The notes below the pieces were generated by a model, which saw nothing but the letters and a program-made list of their open reading frames with translations, made no database searches and was not told the DNA's origin. The position numbers and the translations under genes are program-made. 7,892 bases of DNA from Acidobacteriota bacterium (lineage in GTDB: Bacteria > Acidobacteriota > Thermoanaerobaculia > Multivoradales > JAHEKO01), in assembly GCA_030610025.1 (NCBI GenBank), contig JAUWSP010000113.1, positions 1 to 7,892 on the forward strand, in the 5' to 3' direction. The first letter of the stretch is position 1; each line of letters starts with the position of its first letter. Below, in pieces: positions 1 through 6,722 of the stretch.

Positions 1-108
1 ACCGAGAAACATCAGTATCGGCAGGGTCAGAAAGGAGCCGCCTCCAGCGATGACATTGATCACACCGGCTATCAGCCCAGCGCCGAACAGCAGAAGATAG
101 CCCGTCAT
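1..108 (-). CDS. TauE/SafE (TSUP) family membrane permease, N-terminal fragment
   Basis: Only the first 36 codons lie in the window, read leftwards from an ATG at 108; the gene runs off the left edge. The translation begins MTGYLLLFGAGLIAGVINV and continues with IAGGGSFLTLPIL. A hydrophobic helix followed by the N(x)2AGGGSxLTLP signature is typical of the first half-repeat of the TSUP family (PF01925, sulfite exporter TauE/SafE). These are inner-membrane permeases linked to export of sulfite, sulfoacetate or other small anions. The substrate cannot be told from this fragment. Its ATG overlaps the TGA of the upstream ATL gene in an ATGA arrangement, so translation is probably coupled to that gene. 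This fragment is too short to appear as a long ORF. Confidence 0.82.
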   Translation of the reverse strand, partial: MTGYLLLFGAGLIAGVINVIAGGGSFLTLPILMFLG

Positions 109-449
109 GGGTTCTGGCCCACCTTTGGAGTCGATGGCGGCTCCCAACGGTACCGATTCAGGTCGACCCGCCCAACGGAGTCGAAGATCACGCCCTCTTC
201 TTCCAGCAGCTGTCGTTGAAAACCGTCCCAGCCGACCTCGGAGCGTTGGCTGACCTCACCCTTGGAGTTGATCACACGGTGCCAAGGCAGCTCCGAGCCT
301 GGCGGCAGCGCATGGAGGGCATAGCCCACCTGGCGGGCACGCCTGGGCAACCCCGCCAGGCCGGCGACTTGTCCGTAGGTAGCGACCTTCCCCTCGGGGA
401 TTCGACCGACCACGGCGTAGATCTGCGCGTAGGAGGTTGAAGTACCCAT
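105..449 (-). CDS. atl: Alkyltransferase-like (ATL) DNA base-damage recognition protein
   Basis: This 114-residue protein matches the DNA-binding domain of O6-alkylguanine-DNA alkyltransferases. It has VVGRIPEGKVATYGQVAGLAG near residues 13-33, a winged-helix segment with the ARQVGYAL stretch (38-45), and the active-site loop LPWHRVINSKGEVS (about 54-67). The catalytic Cys of the PCHR motif is replaced by Trp (PWHR), which defines the ATL family (E. coli Atl/YbaZ type). ATLs cannot transfer alkyl groups. They bind O6-alkylguanine, flip it, and are known to direct lesions to nucleotide excision repair. The length fits a free-standing ATL with no N-terminal MGMT domain. The start is the only ATG after an in-frame stop at about 474-476, but no clear Shine-Dalgarno precedes it. 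The gene lies 76 bases after the nucleoside transporter and overlaps the next gene by 4 bases. Confidence 0.93.
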   Translation of the reverse strand: MGTSTSYAQIYAVVGRIPEGKVATYGQVAGLAGLPRRARQVGYALHALPPGSELPWHRVINSKGEVSQRSEVGWDGFQRQLLEEEGVIFDSVGRVDLNRYRWEPPSTPKVGQNP

Positions 450-525
450 GGTCGCCAGGCTTGTAGCTCTCGATCAGAGCCGCCCCATTGGACTGGGGGG
501 GGTAGTGGGAGACTCCGTCGCCCCG

Positions 526-2148
526 TCAGTGCAGTATGCCAACGATGGTTGCCGTCAGCCAGGAAGCCAGTGCTCCACCGAACATGGCTTTCAGCCCGAC
601 CTTGGCGAGGTCTCCTTTTCTCTCCGGGGCCAGGGCACTGATGCCACCGATCTGAATTCCTATGGAGGAGAAGTTGGCAAAGCCGCACAACGCGTAGGTC
701 GAGATTAGGATGGCTCTTTCACTCAAGAGACCTTCCTGGATGTAGCTTCCGAGAGTGCCGAAAGCAACGAACTCATTGAGGGACAGTTTCACACCGAGGA
801 GGTTTCCTACCCTCGAGGCATCGGCCCAGGGCACTCCCATCAGCCATGCCAGCGGTTTCAGAACCGTTCCAAACAGGGTCTGTAGCGAGCCGGGGAAGAT
901 CCCCTGATACTCACCGATTGCCGGGGACATACCACTGGCGGCATAGGCCACGTAGGTCCCACCCAGAATGCGTCCATCGATCAATCGATCAAAGAGGCCC
1001 ATGATCACGTCGACCACGGCAATCAGGGCGATGAATCCGATCAGCATGGCGCCGACGTTGACCGCCAGCTTGAGTCCATCCACGATGCCGTTGGACGCTG
1101 CTTCGATGACGTTGCCACCACTCTCGATCTCTGGCAGCTTCGCGTCGCCGGCGGTCTGCGAGTGCTCCTTCTCTGGAAAGATGATCTTGCCGATCACCAG
1201 CGCCGCAGGCGCAGACATGACGCTGGCCGCTATCAGATGGCCGGCCGGCACTCCCATGGCGATGTAGCCAGCCAATACCCCTCCAGCAATCGTGGCGAAG
1301 CCTCCCACCATGATGGTGAGGAGCTCGGACTGCGTCATTCCAGCCAGAAAGGGCTTGATCAGCAAGGGAGCTTCGGTCTGTCCGACGAAGATGTTGGCGG
1401 TACAAGAAAGGGTCTCCGCACCGCTGGTTCCGATCGTCCACCGCATGAAACGGCTGAGCGCCTCGATGACCTTCTGCATGATTCCCAGGTAGTAGAGGAC
1501 CCCCATGAAGCCACCGAAGAAGATGATGGTTGGTAGGACCTTGAAGGCGAACTGCATGCCGAAGCCTGGCCATCCCCCATCTGGGCCCGGGAAAAAATAC
1601 TGGGCGTCGGCCAGGTTCCCGAACAAGAACCTGGCTCCGTAGTCCGACAGGTTCAAGAAGTTGGCTGCTCCTGTGCTGAAGTACTGAAAGGCCCGCTGGC
1701 CGTGCAGGTTCGTAGCGACCATCCAGCCAACAAGCAAGATCACGAGAAGAGCACCCATGAACTTCTGCACGCTCGGGGCCAGGCCGAAGCGCCGGTTGAG
1801 CAGCAGGGCCACCAGCAAGATCCCCAGACCGATCAGAAGCAACTGTGCGGGCAGCTGCAAAACCAGGGCCGCGACAGCGAGGCTTGCAGCGATTACCACC
1901 ACAGCCTTGCGCCATTGGCTCCTACCCTCGTCCTTCTTGTCATCCAGTAGGTAGACGATTATGAGCAGGCCGAGCAAGCCCATTCCGACGAAGCTCCAGA
2001 CGTCCTCGCGAAGGATGATGAGCGCCAGAACGAACTGCAATCCCAGACCCCAGACAATGGGACGCAGCTTCACGTCTCGCCGGTAGTACGACATGCCCCA
2101 GGCGATTCCGAGCAATGCCAGGAGTCCCAGAATACTGACCCAATTCAC
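526..2148 (-). CDS. Concentrative nucleoside transporter (CNT/NupC family), long form
   Basis: This 540-residue inner-membrane protein should import nucleosides with sodium or protons. CNT signatures are clear. GQTEAPL (256-262) corresponds to the nucleoside-binding Gln-Thr-Glu of hairpin HP1 in the Vibrio CNT structure. GVKLSLNEFVAF (452-463) is the family motif G-x-K-x3-NEFVA. CGFANFSSIGIQ (488-499) carries the Asn and Ser that contact ribose. The gate and nucleoside-recruitment domains follow the usual order from about residue 165. Bacterial NupC proteins are usually about 400 residues; the excess here lies between the first two helices and HP1, where residues 82-145 add hydrophobic segments. 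The start is GTG at 2148, with GGGGAG eight bases upstream. It lies about 200 bases after the M20 gene and upstream of atl. The exact substrate (purine or pyrimidine) and coupling ion are not resolved. Confidence 0.96.
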   Translation of the reverse strand: MNWVSILGLLALLGIAWGMSYYRRDVKLRPIVWGLGLQFVLALIILREDVWSFVGMGLLGLLIIVYLLDDKKDEGRSQWRKAVVVIAASLAVAALVLQLPAQLLLIGLGILLVALLLNRRFGLAPSVQKFMGALLVILLVGWMVATNLHGQRAFQYFSTGAANFLNLSDYGARFLFGNLADAQYFFPGPDGGWPGFGMQFAFKVLPTIIFFGGFMGVLYYLGIMQKVIEALSRFMRWTIGTSGAETLSCTANIFVGQTEAPLLIKPFLAGMTQSELLTIMVGGFATIAGGVLAGYIAMGVPAGHLIAASVMSAPAALVIGKIIFPEKEHSQTAGDAKLPEIESGGNVIEAASNGIVDGLKLAVNVGAMLIGFIALIAVVDVIMGLFDRLIDGRILGGTYVAYAASGMSPAIGEYQGIFPGSLQTLFGTVLKPLAWLMGVPWADASRVGNLLGVKLSLNEFVAFGTLGSYIQEGLLSERAILISTYALCGFANFSSIGIQIGGISALAPERKGDLAKVGLKAMFGGALASWLTATIVGILH

Positions 2149-2156
2149 GATCGAAT

Positions 2157-2162
2157 CTCCCC
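2157..2162 (-). promoter_or_regulatory. Ribosome binding site for the nucleoside transporter GTG start
   Basis: The minus strand reads GGGGAG, then eight bases, then GTG at 2148. This supports the GTG as the true start; no competing ATG lies near it in that frame. Confidence 0.7.
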
Positions 2163-2227
2163 AGCTCTGTTCCCGAGCCTCGCCATCTTCCGATTCCTCG
2201 CGGACACTCGGTTCAGCTTCGACATGA

Positions 2228-2241
2228 CTCGCGGCCGCGAG
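2228..2241. repeat. Perfect 14-bp palindrome in the gap upstream of the nucleoside transporter
   Basis: CTCGCGGCCGCGAG is perfectly self-complementary. It sits between two copies of CATGAC at 2223-2228 and 2249-2254, and the second lies inside the palindrome GTCATGAC (2247-2254). It lies 80 bases upstream of the transporter GTG, in the 199-bp gap after the M20 gene. It could be an operator, part of a leader structure, or chance in GC-rich DNA. No -35/-10 pair could be assigned nearby. Confidence 0.45.
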
Positions 2242-2286
2242 CGTTTGTCATGACGCCGCAGCAATAGTATCTCAGGCAAGACTTCC

Positions 2287-2301
2287 CCCCTCGAGGAGGG
2301 G
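2287..2301 (-). terminator. Possible terminator hairpin after the M20 peptidase gene
   Basis: CCCCTC, a three-base loop and GAGGGG form a perfect six-pair GC-rich stem, 47 bases past the M20 stop codon. On the minus strand it is followed by GGAAGTCTTGCC rather than a T-run, so a standard intrinsic terminator is not shown. It may mark the end of the flavoprotein/M20 transcript or simply be a structured spacer. Confidence 0.35.
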
Positions 2302-2347
2302 ATCTGGGCGACGCGCGACGGGTACGCAAGGGTTGATTGAGGAAAGG

Positions 2348-3544
2348 TCAGCTCTCGTCGATCTGGCTCTCGAGCTCGGAACGCCAGTTCAGGGGAGGCT
2401 CCAGGAGCAGCAGGGCCAGGAGCGCTCCCCGCTCCACCATACTGTCCAGCTCGATGAACTCGTGAGCGGCATGGGCGCCCGCGCCCACGGGACCCAATCC
2501 GTCCAGTGTCGGTGCATAGAGGCTCGCCACATTGCCATCGGATCCACCCCCTGCCAGACACTCCTCGAGATCCATATCCAACTCCCTGGCCACGGCCTGG
2601 GCCCGTCGCCAAAGCAGCCGATTGCGAGGCGTGCGTTCCAGGGGCGGGATATCCACCTCGCCCTCCACTGCCAAGGCAGCCCCCGGAGTTGCGGGCTCGA
2701 GGCTCCGAATCGCCGCTTCTACGTCGCGGGCCTGTTGCGTGGTCAAGACCCGCACATCGACGTCTGCGGTGCTCTCGGGGGCTACCACGTTGGGACGTAG
2801 CCCACCGTCGATCGTACCGACGTTGACCGTGATTCCCCTCTCCGGGTCATTGAGCGCGAAGAGCTTCTGGACGACATGAGACAGCTCGAGGATGGCACTC
2901 ACGCCCTTGCTGGGCTCGAGGCCGGCATGCGCCGCCTTGCCGGTTACGCGAATCCGGAACTGACCGACACCCTTGCGGGCCGTCTTCAAGGCTCCGGACT
3001 CGCCCAACGGCGGCTCGAGCACCAGGACCCGATCCGCAATCTTCGATAGACGCTCCACAGTCCGATGCGATTCGCCACTGCCAATCTCTTCATCGGAATT
3101 GACAAAGACAACGGGCAGGACTTCGGGCTCGAGGCCCAGTTGGCCGATAGCTCGCAAGGCGAAGATCATCGACACCAGACCACCCTTCATGTCGTAGATT
3201 CCGGGCCCTGTCATGCGGCCCGCACGAATCGTGATGGGCATTCTGCTGAGCGTTCCTCGAGGCCAGACGGTGTCGCAGTGGCCTAGGAGAGCCTGAATGG
3301 GCTTGTGCCTGCTTCGCGCCCTTGGCACGGCCAAGAGGTGGCCGCCGGTCTCGCGCCCAGGCAGACGCCGAACCCTGAAGCCGCTCGCGTTCAACTCTCG
3401 AGTCAATGCCGCCTGCACCTCGGCTTGAGATGCCGGATCTCGCGACGGTGACTCTGCGGCGACGAGACGTTCCAGGACCTTGTACATCTCGGCTCGGCAG
3501 GAGCCGAGATAGTCCAGGATTCCTCGAGCCCGATCCGATGGCAT
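2348..3544 (-). CDS. M20 family zinc metallopeptidase, carboxypeptidase G2-like
   Basis: This 398-residue enzyme has the full M20 di-zinc set. GHCDTVWPRGT gives His89 and Asp91; GPGIYDMKGG gives the bridging Asp118; SDEEIGSGESH gives the catalytic/metal pair Glu152-Glu153. LEPP supplies Glu177, and HAAHEFI supplies His361. The lid/dimerisation domain spans about 190-300 (KGVGQFRIRVTGKAAHAG, with His206). Order and spacing follow glutamate carboxypeptidase G2 (about 415 residues), which releases C-terminal glutamate from folates and peptides. The substrate here is not proven; a dipeptide, N-acyl amino acid or conjugate is equally possible. No signal peptide is visible, so it is probably cytoplasmic. 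The ATG at 3544 is preceded by GAGGT, which overlaps the stop of the upstream flavin reductase-like gene. The two are only nine bases apart and almost certainly co-transcribed. Confidence 0.93.
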   Translation of the reverse strand: MPSDRARGILDYLGSCRAEMYKVLERLVAAESPSRDPASQAEVQAALTRELNASGFRVRRLPGRETGGHLLAVPRARSRHKPIQALLGHCDTVWPRGTLSRMPITIRAGRMTGPGIYDMKGGLVSMIFALRAIGQLGLEPEVLPVVFVNSDEEIGSGESHRTVERLSKIADRVLVLEPPLGESGALKTARKGVGQFRIRVTGKAAHAGLEPSKGVSAILELSHVVQKLFALNDPERGITVNVGTIDGGLRPNVVAPESTADVDVRVLTTQQARDVEAAIRSLEPATPGAALAVEGEVDIPPLERTPRNRLLWRRAQAVARELDMDLEECLAGGGSDGNVASLYAPTLDGLGPVGAGAHAAHEFIELDSMVERGALLALLLLEPPLNWRSELESQIDES

Positions 3545-3550
3545 CAGCCT

Positions 3551-3555
3551 ACCTC
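3551..3555 (-). promoter_or_regulatory. Ribosome binding site of the M20 gene, overlapping the upstream stop codon
   Basis: GAGGT lies six bases before the M20 ATG and shares bases with the TGA (3556-3554) of the preceding gene. This layout favours re-initiation by ribosomes finishing the upstream gene, and it supports the ATG at 3544 as the start. Confidence 0.65.
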
Positions 3556-4162
3556 AGCGCCGAAATCCGGCGGGCAGGGGAAACGACTGGCTCGTGGTGA
3601 TCTCCGCGAATCGATTGGGGTGGAGATAGGCGAAGAGAGGGCATGCGTTCAGAACGTCCTGATCGTCCCGATCGTCATCCCGCAAGGCATCCCGGTGAGC
3701 CCACGCGGCGATCACTTTGCCGGCGATCAGGCTATTGGGTCCGAAACCGTCGACGACCCTGTCGAGCTCACACTCGAGAAGCAGATAGGAATCCCGCAAG
3801 AAAACTCCGCCCGTCAAGCGCGATGGAATGGTGGGTACGGCCTGCAGCGTGGACTTGGTGCCATCCTCGCAGCGCGGCGCGGCGGCCAGGCTGGCCAGTA
3901 TCACTTGACCCGGCCGCAGATAGCTGACCGTGAAGCACTCTTCGCGCTGGATGTTGCGATAGGTCGAATGGGTGGGAGTACAGACGAAGCCGAAGTAGTT
4001 CTCCCATCCAAGAGGGGTCACCATGTGTTTCGGGGCCAGATCGTCACTGCCATCCTCCTCCTGGGAGCCGATCACCACCAACGGTGCAACGCAAAAAAAC
4101 TGCTGCCAGATGGGACGATCTACTTCGAGAGAGACGAGTTGGCTATAGGGGTCTTCCGACAT
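3554..4162 (-). CDS. Flavin reductase-like, FMN-binding split-barrel protein
   Basis: The 202-residue product resembles the flavin reductase-like domain family (PF01613). APLVVIGSQEEDGSDDLAPK (26-45) and MVTPLGWENYFGFVCTP (47-63) are followed by THSTYRNIQREECFTVSY (64-81). That is the usual order of the first strands, the flavin-phosphate loop and the Arg/Thr-N-I segment. The segment LLLECELDRVVD...LIAGKVIAAW (127-154) matches the later barrel strands, and the tail PLFAYLHPNRFAEI is also typical. Members bind FMN; some are NAD(P)H:flavin oxidoreductases that feed monooxygenases, while many are uncharacterised. No partner monooxygenase is visible. The ORF could start at 4204, but the ATG at 4162 has AGGAGG four bases upstream. 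The longer form would leave almost no promoter space before the divergent M14 gene, so I use the internal ATG. It is first in a unit with the M20 peptidase. Confidence 0.8.
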   Translation of the reverse strand: MSEDPYSQLVSLEVDRPIWQQFFCVAPLVVIGSQEEDGSDDLAPKHMVTPLGWENYFGFVCTPTHSTYRNIQREECFTVSYLRPGQVILASLAAAPRCEDGTKSTLQAVPTIPSRLTGGVFLRDSYLLLECELDRVVDGFGPNSLIAGKVIAAWAHRDALRDDDRDDQDVLNACPLFAYLHPNRFAEITTSQSFPLPAGFRR

Positions 4163-4166
4163 GATC

Positions 4167-4172
4167 CCTCCT
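4167..4172 (-). promoter_or_regulatory. Strong ribosome binding site that sets the flavin reductase-like start
   Basis: AGGAGG followed by GATC and ATG at 4162. This consensus Shine-Dalgarno outweighs the in-frame upstream ATG at 4204, which has no comparable site, and removes a 14-residue N-terminal extension. Confidence 0.75.
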
Positions 4173-4236
4173 CTCCTCAGGAGCGCTGTGACAACCACCG
4201 ACATTCACCTTGGAACAGGGAGAGTCTATCAAGGGC

Positions 4237-4253
4237 CCCGAGAACCCCTCGGG
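4237..4253. repeat. Hairpin in the divergent intergenic region
   Basis: CCCGAG, a five-base loop and CTCGGG form a perfect six-pair stem between the divergent flavin reductase-like and M14 starts. The roughly 130-base gap must hold promoters for both directions, so the element could lie in a leader or operator. I could not assign convincing -35/-10 boxes on either strand. If the M14 gene instead used a TTG at 4210, the hairpin would be coding. Confidence 0.3.
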
Positions 4254-4293
4254 TAGACTTGGGTGGAACCTTCTCGAGGCGGGTCAAGAGCTG

Positions 4294-5358
4294 ATGCATC
4301 ACTTTCTGGACATCGAGACCATCCTGGCGCAGGATCCGCAGATCAACCCAGTTCGCGCAGAGATCATCGGCCAGTCGCGACAGGGACGCCCGCTCCGAGC
4401 CTTCACCCTGGGTCACGGTCCCAGCCGAATCAGCCTGATCGGGGGCTGCCACGCCGACGAGCCGGTCGGGCCGGCAATGCTGGAGAAACTGGTGGCTTAT
4501 CTCGGCACGCTGCCAAAAACGGACCCCTTGCTCAGTGAGTGGCGCTGGCACGTCGTTCCCCATGTCAATCCGGACGGGGCTGTCGTCAACGCCTCTTGGA
4601 GCCATCTCACTCTGCCGACGACCGATCACCGGAACGCATCCGACGAAGCCTACGACCTGGTTGCCTACGTGCAGCAAGTCGTCCGCGAGCTGCCCGGTGA
4701 CGATATCGAGTTCGGTTTCCCACGACACGCCACCGACTTCGATGCCAGGCCGGAGAATCTTGCGGTGGCCGGGTTCCTGCAAGCTGAAGGCCCATTCCAC
4801 CTGCACGCCAGCTTCCACGGCATGGGCCTCGCCCCGGGGCCCTGGTTCCTGCTCGAGCCCTCCTGGGCCGACCGCACCGTCCCGATGCGAAACGCTCTGC
4901 GCGATCGCGTGAAGTCGATGGGCTATCGACCCATGGATCTGGATCGCAAAGGAGAAAAGGGCTTCCGCCGTATCGACGAGGGTTTCTCCACACGCCCCGA
5001 CTCCGAGGCGATGATCGCCCATTTCGAGGCCCTGGGAGACCACGAGACCGCTACCCGTTTTCGACCGAGCTCCATGGAGTTCGTGCGACGACTGGGCGGA
5101 GATCCCTTGACCCTGGTCTCGGAGATGCCACTGTTCCTGGTTCCCGAGAGCGCTGGGAGTGCCGATGCCCCCCGATTCGAAAAGGGCACCGAGGGTCGCA
5201 AGCGTTTGCTCGCCTGGCTACAGGAGCTCGTCTCCGGCATGCCACCCGCAGTTGCCAGGCAAAGGGTCGAAGAAGCCGGGATCCGGGCCATGCCGATCCG
5301 CGATCAGATGCGGCTGCAGCTGGCCTTCCTCGACCAGGCCCTGCTCAGCGCGAAGTGA
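4294..5358 (+). CDS. M14 family zinc carboxypeptidase
   Basis: The 354-residue product carries the M14 metallocarboxypeptidase pattern. LIGGCHADEPVGP gives the zinc ligands His53 and Glu56 (HxxE). VPHVNPDGAVVNASW (88-102) is the substrate-binding Asn-Pro-Asp-Gly region. HLHASFHGMG supplies the third zinc His, probably His171. TLVSEMPLF contains Glu277, a good candidate for the general base. Such enzymes remove C-terminal residues from peptides or peptidoglycan stems; the substrate is not defined here. The HxxE layout is shared with AstE/aspartoacylase-type deacylases, but the NPDG segment favours a true M14 peptidase. No signal peptide is seen. The frame is open from a TTG at 4210 (382 residues); I prefer the ATG at 4294 because the extension looks non-conserved and the TTG has no ribosome binding site. 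The site before 4294 is also weak. It is the only plus-strand gene here. Confidence 0.88.
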   Translation: MHHFLDIETILAQDPQINPVRAEIIGQSRQGRPLRAFTLGHGPSRISLIGGCHADEPVGPAMLEKLVAYLGTLPKTDPLLSEWRWHVVPHVNPDGAVVNASWSHLTLPTTDHRNASDEAYDLVAYVQQVVRELPGDDIEFGFPRHATDFDARPENLAVAGFLQAEGPFHLHASFHGMGLAPGPWFLLEPSWADRTVPMRNALRDRVKSMGYRPMDLDRKGEKGFRRIDEGFSTRPDSEAMIAHFEALGDHETATRFRPSSMEFVRRLGGDPLTLVSEMPLFLVPESAGSADAPRFEKGTEGRKRLLAWLQELVSGMPPAVARQRVEEAGIRAMPIRDQMRLQLAFLDQALLSAK

Positions 5359-6613
5359 GAGCCTCGCAGCGTTCGGCTGGAACCACCAGCCCGAGCCACA
5401 GAGCCCCACAGAGAATCTGCACCACCGCGAACACCAGAATTCCCGTGCGTAGAGAAATGGCCCCTGACTCGAGCAGCAGACTCGCAGTGAGAATGGAAAC
5501 GCTGTCCGCCAGGGTCACCGCCAACCATTCGGCTGAGAACACACGACCCCGGAAGCTATCCACCGTCCGCTTCTGCAACAACACGGTCGAGGCCACCCAG
5601 TTGGCACCGCTCGGAGCATGTGCCAGAACCACCAAGAGCGCGAGGACCACGAGCCACGGAACGACGCTGACCCCGACGTAACAGAGGCCAGAAATCACGA
5701 TTCCAATGCCCATCATGAGTGGCCAGCGCTTCTCATCGGGAAGCCAGGAGCGGACCGCTATGGGTCCGATTCCGGTACCCAACCCCCTGACTCCGTACAG
5801 CAAACCGATGCCCAGCGCCGGCGATCCCGGCATCACGGCCTCGCCCAGAAGGGCCAGCATATAGACCAGGGCCCCTCCACCGAGCGACCAGGTCGACTTG
5901 GCCAACGCCATGCGCCCGACCTGCTGATGCTCCCAGAGGTATCGCCAGCCACGCGCAAGCTCTCCAAGGGCCGCTTTTACCGTGCCGATCGAGGCTCCCG
6001 TTTCCGTTTGCTGTGGGATCGTGGCACGCCACAGGAAGACTGCCGAGACCAGGTAGCTCAGAGAATCCAGGACGAAGACAACCCGGACCCCGAACCATTC
6101 GGTTGCCACTCCACCCAGGGCTGCCCCTACCGCCAACAGAGTCGACCAGGTGGCCGCCGACAGAGCGTTGGCGGTGAGCAACTCCCCACCACTCGTTACG
6201 TTGGGAATCGAGGCGCTTCGAGCCGGAATGAAGACAGCTGTCAGGATCACCTGCAGACCGGTCAGCGCGTAGAGCAGATAGAGATCGCTCGCCTCGTTGA
6301 TGAGTAGGAATCCAAGAACGACCACTGCGCGAAGCAGATCGGCAAGGATCATCAGACGCCGCCGGTTGAAACGATCGACCAGCAAACCGGCCAGGGGAGA
6401 GGCGACCGCAAACGGGACCATCTTGGTGAGAAAGACCAACCCCAAAGCCAGGGGTGACCCGGTCAACTCCCGAACCAGGGTGTACAGAGCGATGGCGTTG
6501 AACCAGTCGCCCAACCACGACGCCACCTCGCCGAACCAGATGCGTCGATAGTTCGCGTTGCCTGCCAGAAGCTGGCGAAAGCTGACGCTTTCTGCTGGAT
6601 TAGGGTCCTTCAC
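5345..6613 (-). CDS. Major facilitator superfamily exporter (MFS_3/DHA3-like)
   Basis: This 422-residue polytopic protein has about 12 hydrophobic segments. The first helix follows the family's WFGEVASWLGDWFNAIALYTL (26-46). MFS motif A appears as GLLVDRFNRRRLM (76-88) between helices 2 and 3. The charged central loop near residues 195-215 (TIPQQTETGASIGTVKAALG) separates the two halves. The pattern fits the MFS_3 group (PF05977), which includes the enterobactin exporter EntS and macrolide efflux proteins, so it probably exports a small molecule by proton antiport. The substrate is unknown, and no siderophore genes lie nearby. The start is GTG at 6613, with AAAGGT about nine bases upstream. 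Its last 14 bases overlap the end of the convergent M14 gene. It lies 109 bases after the skp-like gene, with a strong hairpin between them. Confidence 0.92.
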   Translation of the reverse strand: MKDPNPAESVSFRQLLAGNANYRRIWFGEVASWLGDWFNAIALYTLVRELTGSPLALGLVFLTKMVPFAVASPLAGLLVDRFNRRRLMILADLLRAVVVLGFLLINEASDLYLLYALTGLQVILTAVFIPARSASIPNVTSGGELLTANALSAATWSTLLAVGAALGGVATEWFGVRVVFVLDSLSYLVSAVFLWRATIPQQTETGASIGTVKAALGELARGWRYLWEHQQVGRMALAKSTWSLGGGALVYMLALLGEAVMPGSPALGIGLLYGVRGLGTGIGPIAVRSWLPDEKRWPLMMGIGIVISGLCYVGVSVVPWLVVLALLVVLAHAPSGANWVASTVLLQKRTVDSFRGRVFSAEWLAVTLADSVSILTASLLLESGAISLRTGILVFAVVQILCGALWLGLVVPAERCEALTSR

Positions 6614-6676
6614 CTCGAGACCTTTGAGGGGTCCGACGACGTGCGGTACCCGGCGCTGCCGTGAGGATTCGAGAGA

Positions 6677-6706
6677 GCTTCAGGCCCCTGCCTGGGGGCC
6701 TGAAGC
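6677..6706 (-). terminator. Strong 12-bp hairpin after the skp-like gene
   Basis: GCTTCAGGCCCC, a six-base loop and GGGGCCTGAAGC form a perfect twelve-pair stem, 16 bases past the skp-like stop codon. Its position suggests a transcription terminator or a 3'-end stabilising structure for skp. On the minus strand it is followed by TCTCTCGAATCC, not a T-run, so termination may be weak or of the U-less type. It would separate skp from the MFS gene or lower MFS expression. Confidence 0.5.
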
Positions 6707-6722
6707 CGAGGCTTGTCCCGCC

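Noticed and set aside
989..1915. 308-codon minus-strand frame within the nucleoside transporter
   Set aside because: It is an out-of-frame shadow rich in Arg, Gly and Pro, while the accepted frame is a clear CNT membrane protein.
2333..2800. Open frames on both strands across the 3' part of the M20 gene, including 2145-2612 minus
   Set aside because: They overlap the M20 zinc-binding C-terminal region in other frames and have no domain or ribosome binding site support.
4163..4293. Sigma-70 promoters in the divergent gap
   Set aside because: Partial -35-like boxes (TTGACC, TTGATA on the minus strand; TTGGAA on the plus strand) have no well-spaced -10 partner, so no promoter is called.
4210..4293. 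Upstream TTG start for the M14 gene
   Set aside because: No ribosome binding site, an unconserved-looking extension, and it would leave little room for divergent promoters. It remains possible.
3620..4294. Plus-strand open frame of 224 codons opposite the flavin reductase-like gene
   Set aside because: No recognisable domain, and it is antisense to a supported gene with a consensus ribosome binding site. High GC produces long shadow frames.
4177..5043. Minus-strand open frame of 288 codons opposite the M14 gene
   Set aside because: The plus frame carries the zinc-binding and NPDG motifs in the right order; the minus frame shows no family features.
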